Below, one piece after another: positions 48,459 to 59,480 of a stretch of DNA of 64,000 nt. Position numbers and translations under genes: made by a program. The notes under the pieces were generated by a model. The model ran no database searches and had not been told where the DNA came from. It worked only from the letters and a program-made list of their open reading frames with translations. Source of the stretch: Burhinus oedicnemus. Its lineage: Eukaryota > Chordata > Aves > Charadriiformes > Burhinidae. Position 1 is the first letter of the stretch, and each line of letters opens with the position of its first letter. The DNA lies in the NCBI GenBank assembly GCA_008921705.1, contig VFFE01007012.1, positions 1,094,022 to 1,158,021 of the forward strand. The letters run 5' to 3'.

Positions 48459-49081
48459 TGGGTGTGCCCTTGTGGCCAGGAAGGCCAGTGGTAGCCTGGG
48501 GTGCATTAAAAAGAGCATGGCCAGCAGGCTGAGGGAAGTCATCCTCCCCCTCTACTCTGCCCTGGTGAGGCCACACCTGGAGTACCGTGTCCAGTTCTGG
48601 GCTCCCCAGTTGAAGACAGACAGGGAACTGCTGGAGAGAGTCCAGTGGAGGGCTACAAAGATAATCAAGGGAATGAAGCACCTCTCTGATGAGGAAAGGC
48701 TGAGAGACCTGGGTCTGTTTAGCCTGGAGAAGAGAAGGCTGAGAAGGGAATCTCATCAATGCTTACCAATATCTGAAGGGCAGGTGTGAAGAGGATGCGG
48801 GCAGACTCTTTTCAGTGGTGCCCGGCAACAGGACAAGGGGCACAAACTGGAACACAGGAAATTCCATCTCAACATGTGGAGGAACTTCTTTCCTTTGACG
48901 GTTGCAGAGCACTGGAACAGGCTTCCCAGAGAGGCTATGGAGCCTCCTTCTCTGGAGATATTCAAAACCCGCCTGGATGCATGCCTGTGCAACCTGCTGT
49001 AGGTGAACCTGCTTTGGCAGGGGGGTTGGACTAGATGATCTCTGAAGGTGCCTTCCAACCCCTGCCATTTTATGATTCTGT
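48459..49081 (+). mobile_element. CR1 retrotransposon fragment, 5'-truncated, with 3' terminus
   Basis: A plus-strand CR1 copy. It starts near GGTGTGCCCTTGTGGCCAGG, passes through the ORF2 tail ('SREVILP'-like block '[19 protein letters not shown]', then '[13 protein letters not shown]'), and ends with TTGGACTAGATGATCTCTGA, TTCCAACCCCTGCCATTTTA and TGATTCTG. The reading frame is broken after 'RRLRR' by a small deletion. This is a third CR1 sequence type, with a 3' region differing from the 6.2/16.1/54.3 kb copies. Antisense frames at 48412-48759 and 48756-49092 are shadows of it. Confidence 0.93.
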
Positions 49082-51667
49082 TTTACCACCACTTGCCGCT
49101 AAGCCATTACAACCCACCTCCCACGACACAAAGCTTTGACTTTTGCAGCTGTATGAGAAAGTTATCTCAGCTCAGTATTTGAAGGAATGCAGTCCCAAGC
49201 AGGCAATCAGTCCTGCAACATCCCTTGACAAAGCCAGCTGTGTGCCCAGAGCATGGCACTGTACCCCACACAATTCTGTTTGCAGGAGCATCGCATCCCA
49301 AAGCCCTGTCCCCAATTTATAAGCCTCTATATAGGCACAACCTGTGAGTCTCCGATAACACCTCACCAGCCAGTCTTCCCAGGCTATGAGAGACAGAAAA
49401 TGAAGAAACTGAGCAAATCCATCCCAGCTGCTATGGTCTCCCTTAGTGCGTCCTTATCAGCAGATCTGCTGTACTGAAGATCCCTCCAAGCACTGCTGGC
49501 TTAGGCACATATTGAAATGTGGCTCGCCTCTCTCAGAGTACGACACTTTCCAATTCCTTTTGGACAAGGGATCAGAAAGAGTAAGGGGAAAAGTAACAGG
49601 AAAGAAAAACTAAATCAGGATGAGATCCAAACACTGCCAAAAATCAATAAGAGCCTCTCTATTAACTTCAGTGGGTTTTTGATGTAGCAGAGAAGTCAAA
49701 CAGACTGAATGGCAAGCAAATTGATTTGTTAGATGCTCAGATACCACGGTGAATGATGCCTTGGGCAGAGACTAGAGATTACTGATCTCCACTCATTATG
49801 GTTTTCATATATTATACATCACACACACGCAGATTTCCTAAATAGTATTGAAAAGAAAAAACACCAGAATAAAGGCATTCTGTATTACCTCATTAAGCAC
49901 GTCAAAAAATACTCAAGAGAAAAATATCACCCTTCATCTCCACTCTTGCCTCCAATATGAGATGTTCCCATTATTTTTTAAATAGCAATAGGCTGGCAAA
50001 AAATACAGAACAATTGAGATTTTTGGATTGAAAACATTCACTAGCAACAATTACTTCTTGTCAAACTGCAAAAACATCATGAAATTGAGTCTAATTTTGA
50101 ATGCATACAGAAGCAGAATAAATCTGACCATTTTTCAATTTCTAATTCACTTATCTTAGCAAGCACATATTCCCATTGGGTATTTTTTAAAAGTTTTTTT
50201 TTTTTTAAAAGGAGTTTTTTGGTTTTTTTCAGATATTAAGGAAAAACAGGACTACAATAAAAGAACAATTTCTGCAGTTCTGAAAAGGAAACTTTCAAGT
50301 ACAGCATGGTAATAATAGAAGAAAGAAATCAGCCAGCCATTACAGATCTTGGTCAAGAAATCCAGGCAGAAGTGGCTGCACATCATTATTATTGGCAATT
50401 GTACTTCACCCTTATAGTTCATTGTCTTATATGTTGTTATTAATGTCACTAAACTCACAGTAGCTCTCCCTTAAATTTCTCTGGCTCAAAATAAACAGAA
50501 AATTGAAAAGTTCAAAGCTGACAAACTTTGGCTTCCCCCAGAAAGACTCCTCCTATGGCTATGATTTTGCCACCACGGTTTGCATGGTTTTCAGGACTGG
50601 GCTTCTTGCGCCGAAGGCCAAGTGCAGGTACCGTGCTGGTGATCTGCAGAGGAGGAATAGCGCTATCGTTTAGATAATGTTGCCAGTCAAGCCAATAAAC
50701 TACTCCATCACATCATGGCCTCTTGCTTTTTAAAGCACATTTAGTAAGACAGATGGTCCTGCTACCACTTCTGCTACTCCAAATGCTAATTCTTTTGCCT
50801 TTCCTGACACGAGAAAGTGAGCCTGAACTGCCTAAATTGTCTTACAGAGTCCGCCTAACTCTCTTCCACCTCAAAGCCTGATTAACAACTTACGAAAAAC
50901 AATACTTGCCCCCGTAAAACTTCGCTCCTCTGAATCATTTATACGTCCCATTCATTGATTTTCACATTCTTACAACACCCACAGCGGTGTCGTATGCAAA
51001 GTGCCTGATTCACTGGCTTTCACCTGCTCGTGAATCACTCCCATCTTGGGGGCTACAGCACTGGTGCACCCCCAACACCAATTTTCATTCTGCACTTGTA
51101 AGCAAGCCCATAGCTGCCCATGACAGGTGGGGATATTGTCCCTCTATCGCACCACCCATCGGCAGCTCCACAGCTTCTCCCACCAGCTCCTCTCTCCGCA
51201 GTTAGCCTAAGTCGCTCCATCATCAGCGGATTCCTGTGCTTTCCCCTTATCACTGTTATTCCAGTCGTGCACGCGCGCACAGGTCTAGGTAAAACAGTAC
51301 TATAATTGCCCACATTACACCACATTTAAGTCCTACAGTTGTGGAAATGACGAGTCAGGAAACATTATGGTTCTAACAGCGTCAACATGTCCTCCTCGCC
51401 CAGACCAATTCTGGCACCATAAATCCACTGGTAACATACCGCGCTGCAGGTTCAACCAGTAAAACCAGAGCAGAAAAGACTACATCTGCATGTGATGTTA
51501 TAATATTAAGTTTGTGCAGGAATGGCAGGTTTTGGACTTCCTGATACGTGTTTATTTGAATTACACAGCCTCAGAGATGCAGCCGAAGTAACTGCTTGTG
51601 TTTAAACACTTCAAGTATTTGGTTTCAGGGTGATTTTTTGGGGTTTGGAGGCGTGGGGAGTGGGGGC
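49082..51667. other. Unique non-coding sequence, no gene recognised
   Basis: AT-rich with no supportable gene. It has a T-rich patch at 50185-50230. The frames near 50987-51325 on both strands fall in one CpG-containing patch and exclude each other. Confidence 0.55.
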
Positions 51668-51679
51668 TGTGTGTGTGTG
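51668..51679. repeat. (TG)6 microsatellite truncated by gap
   Basis: A TG dinucleotide run enters the N gap directly, so the true repeat may be longer than shown. Confidence 0.85.
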
Positions 51680-51699
51680 NNNNNNNNNNNNNNNNNNNN
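51680..51699. other. Assembly gap (20 N)
   Basis: Exactly 20 undetermined bases between a TG repeat and a 12-base G run (51700-51711), followed by TTGATTTTTTGG and (GGTT)n. The size is probably a placeholder. Confidence 0.98.
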
Positions 51700-51740
51700 G
51701 GGGGGGGGGGGTTGATTTTTTGGTTGGTTGGTTGGTTTTT
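51700..51740. repeat. Poly(G) plus (GGTT)n tract
   Basis: Twelve G at the gap edge, then a short T run and GGTTGGTTGGTTGG. Together with the TG run before the gap this is a G/T-rich low-complexity locus of which only the edges are resolved. Confidence 0.85.
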
Positions 51741-53002
51741 TAAGTCTCTTCATGGCAGGTTCCAAGCACACAAAAAAACCTCCCAGAATAAGTGAAAACT
51801 CTTCTAAAATGCGAAAGCTGCATAGCTGTCCCCCAGGTGCTCCTCAAGATAGAATCAATCCAGCAGATTAACTTTGTGGTTTCTTGCTGTCTTCAAGTCA
51901 CGCCAGCACTTGGCACTGAGGCACAGTCTCTCCTATCAAACAGTCCACCCTTGCTCAGCTGTGCTTGTCCCATAATTGCAACAACCCTTCTGAAAAGCAA
52001 ATCACACCACTTGTTTAGCTCATCAGCCCACCAACGGCCACAGGCTAAACTGTCTGCTAATTCTTTTTTTTTTTCTTTTTAATTGCAATACTTTGGACAC
52101 GAGTAGCTCTTCCTGCAGAGGAAATCAATTATGAAATAAATCTAATATTCAGATCAGACTGTATTAGAAGGAACTACTCATCCTATATATGATATTTCCA
52201 GATTACATCTTAGCATGGCTCACTGAGTCATCGCTTTAGCATTCTCACTAAATCAAAAATTAAACAAAGCGAATCAGTCAATTAACGTGGCTGCTTCTTG
52301 CTCTGCGCGCATATAATCTTTTCAAGTCCAATCCTTAACTTAATTTGGAGCAGGGTGTGCTCAGTATCTAGGAAGCAGCATTCACCTCGCAGAGCCGGCT
52401 CCACTGTTACAGTACACGACGTCCAGCTTGGCGTTGGCAATCACTGCTACGCTAAGGCAACCTCAGCCAGCCAAAGGTCAAGCCTGAAAGCCATTCACTT
52501 CCATCAGAGAGACTACCGAATAGCGCACAACATAACCACTACCAGCAACCAAAATTCAGTATTCTGCTTTACTCCTGCAAGATGCTGAAGACCTGTTCTC
52601 CCCCAAACCTCTGCCAAGCATGGAAGACGCACTGGGAATCTACTCATTTGTCCATCTATTTGACAAACTGGCTACACTCACAGCCATAACAGAAGGAAGA
52701 TGCAAAATGCTTTGATCCTCAGCCACAGAACTGAGTAACTTACTGGTCATACATGTAGCATATAGTTTTCAGCAGGTATAATCTACAGTCAAAGAAAGGG
52801 AAGGACGGGTTAAGTGCAAAAGGAAATATCTTGCCCTTGAGAAATACTTTCTGAAGTATTTCTATTTCTAAAGTATTTCTGTATTTCTAAGTACTCTCTA
52901 AAGTATTCACTGGAATGCCTTTCTTTACAATTTTGGTGATGGACCTAACTCTATCACATGTGATGATTTATGCAGCTTCTCTCCAGTTACAGAAGGGTTA
53001 GA

Positions 53003-53058
53003 GGGTTTTTTGGGTTTGTTTGTTATGTTTTTGGTTTGGGTTTGGTTTTTTTTTTAAT
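53003..53058. repeat. G/T-rich low-complexity tract
   Basis: Runs such as TTTTTTGGGTTTGTTTG and GGTTTGGGTTTGG ending in T10. Same sequence class as the tract at 30283-30378. Confidence 0.85.
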
Positions 53059-53213
53059 AAAAGAAAATGGCTTCTAGTAGCTCCTTTTAGCACAAAAGCT
53101 AAAACTCCTAAGTGACTGTCCACCTGTCTTAGTTTTGGGTGCCCATGCCAGTGCTTGTAAAAGAGAGAAATAAGCCCTAGCACATGTAACACAAAGATGC
53201 TCTCCTTCCCACG

Positions 53214-53285
53214 TGATGGCCACGCTGGGTCAGACCAAAGCTGCGTTCAGCATCCAGTTCCAGCAGTACCCGGAAAGCAGACATG
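53214..53285 (+). repeat. Possible ancient interspersed-repeat core
   Basis: GATGGCCACGCTGGGTCAGA followed by CCAAAG resembles, from memory, a repeat core seen in amniote genomes that reads 'GCTGGGTCAGACCAAAGG'. Only the first 30 bases match well. I cannot name the family reliably. Confidence 0.3.
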
Positions 53286-54334
53286 TTCAAATTGTTCCTC
53301 AGCTGAGATACAGGTGAAACCTAAAAGGTACAGGCAAAGGCAGTAGGTAAACGTCCCTGTTCCTCAATAGCAAAGATAAGAGTGTTTCTCCCTCTTACAC
53401 AACTGTTGGCGCATTTGCTTTCCAATCCAAAACATACCCTCCTTTAATTCCCCATTCCCTCCCCACATGCCCATGCTCAAAGAGAAAAAAATTCAGAACT
53501 AGCGATGAAACAAGCTCTAGTCTCATTAAAGTCAGCAGAGGAGCTTTGCAATGGACTTAAATGGGATTAGAGCATTTATCTAGATTAACAATGCTTAATA
53601 GCACAGCTACCAAACAAATTGCTCTGCATACAGAAGTGATGACTGTAGTTTTGTCAACTGGTTCCTTCTTTCCCCCCCAACAGCATCGGCAGTGTCCGCG
53701 CACATCCTACCCTACAATATTTCCCACTTTCCCCCAGTTTTTGGCCTGGCTGGACACATGTGCTGCCGATTCAGGGACACAATTGCATCGGGCAGCTCAG
53801 CAGCTCTCTGAATGCAAAAAATGAAGTGCGATCCCCCTCTCTCTCTCTCACTGAAGGTGCTAGTTTCGGTCCTTTTCCTTTACACAGCACCACTTTCCAT
53901 AAAACTTGCAAGAAAACTGTGTGTTTTAGAGTCCCACTGACTTTACCCAGTTCAAGCTATAGATGGGTGAAAACGTTTGACAGACCACGTGATCACGCAC
54001 CACGCTGTCCTTAAGAAACCAAGCCAGGATGTCATATTTTCAATAAATGTAGGGGTTGAATATAATTTGTTATAACTACAAAACTAAAAGCCTAAGGACT
54101 TATACTTCACCTTGCATTTGCTAAGAATTGCTGCTATGGTGAGTGTTCAGCAGTGCAAACTAACAAGGGAGACAACCTCAACTATGAAGGCAGAGTGCTA
54201 CTTGGATAGCTTTGCATCATTTTCTTCTATTTCATATTGTTTAGATAAACCTAAATAATTTAACTTCACAGATTATTTTTGCACCTTGGAAAATGACAGC
54301 AGATATCCATCACCAATCACAGGGTCCTGCATTT

Positions 54335-54585
54335 TAGAATCATAGAATTGTTTAGGTTGGAAAAGACCTTTAAGATCATCTAGTCCAACCATTGACCCTA
54401 CTCTACCAGGTCTGCCACTAAACCATGTCTCTAAGCACCACATCTACACGACTTTTAAACACATCTAGGGATGTTGACTCGACCACCTCCCTGGGCAGCC
54501 TGTTCCAATGTTTGGTAACTCTTTCAGTGAAAAATTCTTTCCTAATGTCCAGTCTAAACCTCCCCTGGCGCAACTTGAACCCATT
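54335..54585 (-). mobile_element. Short CR1 retrotransposon 3' fragment
   Basis: Plus-strand reading begins TTAGAATCATAGAATTGTTT and continues GGTTGGAAAAGACC, TTTAAGATCATCTAGTCC and CCTGGGCAGCCTGTTCCAAT, the CR1 3' end in reverse orientation. CR1 similarity ends near GCAACTTGAACCCATTTT. The minus-strand frame 54418-54624 encodes '[17 protein letters not shown]', the last part of ORF2. It is the shortest copy here and of the same sequence type as the 6.2 kb copy. Confidence 0.92.
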
Positions 54586-57500
54586 TTGGACCAAGTGTTG
54601 TGAAAGGCAGCGTTTTCCTAACAAAAGCTACTGGCTCAGACCTTCCCACCAGTGAACACTTGCAAGCAGGTTTGTCCTCACTTATTCTTTTATTGTGCCA
54701 AACAGGCTTCCTGGAAATCTTTTTTTTATGTCCCTATCCACCAACTTAAAAGTGACTATCATTGCAAGTCAGGTCTGCATAGCATCCTGCGCTTGAATGC
54801 TTTGCAACAAGGTACTGATCATATCAGAAGTATTTTTCCCTTTTAATACATGTACTTCAGCACCTCCTCTTGAAGTCCTCTATCTGCAGCTTTGTCAAAA
54901 CAGCTTCAGAAGAACTGCCTGCTAAGCTTCATAATTATGCTAAGAACCAGAATCTAATAATCCATAGGCATGTATGAAAACTGTCTGAACTATTAACCTT
55001 CACAAGGCAAAGTAAAACACGTTGGTATATACTACTCCTTGGAAGCTGTATTACTTCTATGTAACTATGTTACAGCAACAAAGTCACTTGGTCACTCAGT
55101 GAAGCGTATAACCAGGGGTTTTTTTAATGATACGGACCCAGCCAAAAGATCTTTCTCCCTTTCTATTTTAAACCATTAAAAAAAAAAAAAAACCACCAGA
55201 GAAGCGTATGACCCATTTTGTGGCTAAACACAGAGATGGTTCCTGTGCCAAATTGACCTTTGCATAGAAGGGCAGTGCAGAGGGGCAGTAAACTCTTCAG
55301 ATACCTGTTCCTCACGCCCTGGTAGTTCTTCACCCTCGTATGACAGCGCTGGCCATGCTGGGCACCACTCTCAGTCCTTCTTACCGCCATGAGCTTTCAC
55401 TTCTGCAACTGCTCTGCTGCAGCGATGACATGGGGACAGAGATAATATCCCCAGCCAATTCCAGCCATGCTCACCAGAAGGGCTTCAAACCAGGCTGCTG
55501 CAGAGAGGCAGGGAAGCCACACCTGCGCTGCCCCGCACAAAGCCCGTGCTGTCCGGCAGAATCTGCCCATGTGGGTACCGCACCACAGGGATGTACGTCA
55601 CATTGGGAGCAAGTGAACCAAAGCCAACTGCAGTGGACACTGCCCAAATAAAACCGTTCCCAAATCCCTGCCCATTCAAACGTTAAGATGGGACCTTCAG
55701 CAAACAGCTGGAGTGATGAGCAGCAGCAAGATAATTCAAGTAATAGCACTAGATCTATGTAATCGGTGTACAAATAACCTTATCTTTTTATATACAAATA
55801 ACTATCATACTTTTCTGACATGCCTTACTTTGACCATAAGTTACTAGCTATTCCTTCCCCCCATCTCTTTGCAAGTCATCTTCTCTCTGGAAAATATTTT
55901 TGAGAGTATTCACCTGGTTTTGAACACGAATATAATAACGTAATGAATCAATTTTGGTTTATTACGTTTAAGACATCTTCTCCCTCTGGTTACTTCTCAC
56001 TTAGTGCACGAAAAACATTCACATATAATCTAGAACATGTAGGGCATACAGACTAATAATTATAGGGTAAAGAGCTACCATTTAAACGTGTGCCATTTAC
56101 ATTTAAAATCCTGCTCATTTTTCTTAACATTCTATATTAAAGCTGATTAAAATTATATACTAATACTGCCTTGTAATTGCAAGAGTAAAATTTAGTATTT
56201 ATTCCAAAGTTAATGAGTATCTATAACTTACATTAACAGCGACTGTAAGTTACAGTAAAATACGATTTGCTGCACTAAAAACCTAGCAGAAATCCTGTTC
56301 TGGCACGTCAGGTAGTTCCAATTCTCAGATTTAAAAGTTAGTGCCACAGGTGACAAATGGAGTCAGCTCGGGCACAGAGATGGCTCTAGCCAATCTTTTA
56401 ATCCCTCTGATATCAAGAGGTACCATCGGAACACCATTTCCATACTGCCTTTGAGACAATCAACACCCATAAGCAGGGCGTAAGAAATGCAGGGGAAGTT
56501 CTCAAATCAAGGCATGAAACGCAAACCCTACCATGAAACATACGATCTTCTTTGTAAGGGCAAGCACCCCCTCCTGCAAGAAACACACTCTGGGTGCAGG
56601 TCCCAGCACCAAGGTTTAGTCCAAATTCTGAGCAGAACAAGCTAGAATAGGGCAACTTTGGGGGCTACGGCTCCATCGAACAGGTCAGTTCTGTTCTCCT
56701 GAATTCAGATGAGCTACACGGGTCACACAAACACACCTGGGCTTTCGGTTTTGGCTTTGTTTCCACTATGGTGTACAAATCACTAATGTTTTGAAGGATC
56801 TACGATGAAAGAGGTACCATTTTAATACCTCTATGAAGGAAAAACAGAACAAGAGCACACGTGACTCCAGTTTTCCCTGGCTTGGACAGTTGCCTCACAG
56901 CCGCTGGCCACAGTCACATCTGCGCACAGATTAACACAAGGCTCAGATGCCAAATAAGCCTGCTCAAGTGACCCACGAGTGGTAACAGAACAGCAGAGAA
57001 CAGAAAATTTGTCTGACGGAAGCCCAAAGACAGCACTGCAGGTACAGAAGGTTCTCTGAAACACCAGCCCCATGTGGAACACACTGAATAACTACACAGC
57101 ATCATCGCCGGGAAGAGAATGAGCCTTCTTAACATTTTGCTTCAGAAGGTACACACACCTGTATTTCTAAAGAAGCGCAATTCGTTTATTCTACAGATGT
57201 AATTAACATCTACGGAGCGGATAATACACTTGGCATCTGCTTCTGGTTCCTAATTTAGCCAATCTTTAACAATGGAGGCACACAAACTGGAAAACCAGAC
57301 TCATTACCTTTGCAACAAAGACCACCAGTTGATTCCCACCAGGACCTGGCCTTATTAACCTTAGTTTTAAATTACAAAGTCACAGATGTACTCGTCACTT
57401 GCTTGATGAAGATTCATTTGCCAACCTCATCTCACAAAAGGAGTAATTAACATGCAGACATCACAGGCTGATGATTGAAGTTGTTATAACACAGGACTAT

Positions 57501-58152
57501 GGGCAAAGAGTGGGGCACCTGCGTATCTGTAACTAAAAGATCTCTCAAAAGTTCCAATTAACTAGCACAATTGTGAGAAAATAAGTAAAAAGCACTGAAT
57601 TGCACCAGTCATGGGCCTGTTCTGCACATAGTCAGACAAATAAATTAACGCCTACAAGTGCAGCACCGCTACAGCCGTGGTGGTTTAAGGACAGAAAGAA
57701 AGGAGTATGTCATTTGTTTGACTAATTTAGTAGGAAAGATTGGACAAGTCTTTGGCACACAATCCCTTCACCAGATCTGACAAAGCAGAAGCAAACTCCA
57801 AGCTAAATACAGGTTAGAGACAATTGCTCTTAATTAACCCAATTATGTTATTCAATTAGGCAACTTGAGGGAAAGGATCGTTAGCACCTGTAGAGGAAAG
57901 AAGGGCATTGAGGGGGAGAGATGAGAGGTTGGGCAGCTGTGGAGCAAGGAGGTAGGACCTGAGGAGGAGAAAAGGGTCAGCAGGGAGTGAGCTGAGAAAA
58001 TAACAGCTCACAACAGCGCAGACACCGAGGGCATGGGCATTTCCAGCCACGCTCCAGGAGCCGAGGCTCTCCATTAAGTCCAGGGAAAGAGGTAGGTGCA
58101 GGATTTGTTCAGTCTGCACGAGCTCTAGAAATCTCCAGACTACCGAGGACAC
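54586..58152. other. Unique non-coding sequence, no gene recognised
   Basis: AT-rich sequence with no supported gene. There is a poly(A) run at 55178-55192. Stretches of simple AT-rich unique DNA at 55770-56260 carry nothing recognisable. Confidence 0.55.
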
Positions 58153-59480
58153 TCACACCCATGACAGCCTCTCAACAGGAGGTCTGAAGGCAGACAGCGT
58201 GAAAATCCCCGAGAAATTCCAGAGGAACACTCTGGGATCAGCTGGGGTGTGCAAAACCACCTGGAAGCTGGTGCTGATGCCCAGCACAGCAGCCTGCCTG
58301 CAAAGCCAGCTCCAAATTAACTGCAAGACACTGCTGCTATGGGACCCACGAAGCAGTGATGGGCTGGAGACATTCCTCCCCAAGGCACCACACTTCCCTC
58401 TCCTTTCTTGTGCCAGATGCCTGTTTCAGCCTATAAGAGCTGCTTGCCCAAAAGCCTCTTTTTATTCTGTTTTCTTGAGTGTTCGAAGGACCAGAGACAG
58501 CACATGATATACAGGACAAGAAACCCATCGGTGCCCTTATCAAGTGGTGGCACAGACGCACAGAGACCCTGTTGAGCAGCAGATTTGATGCACTGCTGGA
58601 AAACTTGGTATTTCGATATAGGAGGGTTTTCTCGAGTAGAAATTTTAAACTGCGTCTTTCTACTTTAATAAGATCAACAGTACCTGTGTGGCTATGTTTT
58701 CCTGGCACCTTTAGGGGTATATCTGCACTGCACCACACATCACGCTGCAGAACGCTGCAGGCAAGCGCCGGCTCTTCTCCAAATGGGAACCGTATATTGA
58801 AGTCGGAGGAAGGGCTGAGCCCCCGGCCACAGCAGCGAGCCGACAGACAGGCAGCGACTCTGCACAGAGCAGCGTTTGGCCATGCAGATGTGCCGGCCCA
58901 TTCACAGCTGGAGTCAGACTGCAGAGCATCCCGGTGTGTGCTGCGGATGCTCCCTCTCCCTTCCACGGAGGGTACTCCAACATCCCCTGGGCTGGGTAGG
59001 TCCTGCACATTTGCAGGCCTTTCGCACTGTGATCTTTCTTCAAAATCCAAATTCGCTGACATAAAGCAACAAAAACCACACAGAAATGTTGATTTTGTAG
59101 TAAGACCAAAGTTACTTAGGGAAAAAAAAGTGAAAGCTGTGCATGTAGCAGGGGTCTCGTTTCAAAGACAACAGTATACGCATCTCCTGGTTCTTGGTCT
59201 TTCTCAATTTTCCATCTTACTCCTGTCATTTAACAGCTCACAGGCATTTGCTGAGCAGTTGTTCATCTCCACACACTGTCCCTCTCCTCTGTGTTTTCCT
59301 TGCAGCCACCAAATAGTCAAAAGCACTACACACATGCAAGAAACACCCAATACCCGGGTAAACACAGTGTATTTACAGAGCAACTCCATCACGGAGGCAT
59401 TACTGAGGACTCCTGGATTTAGCCTGAGCATATTTACTATGCTCAAAAAAATAAGAACTTGGACAAGTAAAACGCACTAG
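58153..59480. other. Overlapping antisense open frames, unexplained
   Basis: The plus strand is open for 333 codons (58479-59480, first ATG at 58479) and the minus strand for 241 codons (58337-59062), overlapping by nearly 600 bases. Neither product shows a domain, transmembrane pattern or repeat that I recognise. Both are rich in S, R and L and read like non-coding DNA. The region is GC- and CpG-richer than its surroundings (58700-59050), which lowers stop-codon frequency and can produce such frames. It could also be a lineage-specific exon or a non-coding RNA. Confidence 0.3.

Larger units (their letters stand above)
51741..54334. other. Unique non-coding sequence, no gene recognised
   Basis: No gene is supported. 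Contents are a T run at 52066-52080, a cluster of imperfect TAAAGTATTTCT-like repeats at 52845-52915, a G/T-rich tract at 53003-53058, and a possible old interspersed-repeat core at 53214-53285. Confidence 0.5.

Noticed and set aside
48412..49092. Minus-strand frames over the 48.5 kb CR1
   Set aside because: Antisense shadows of the CR1 copy.
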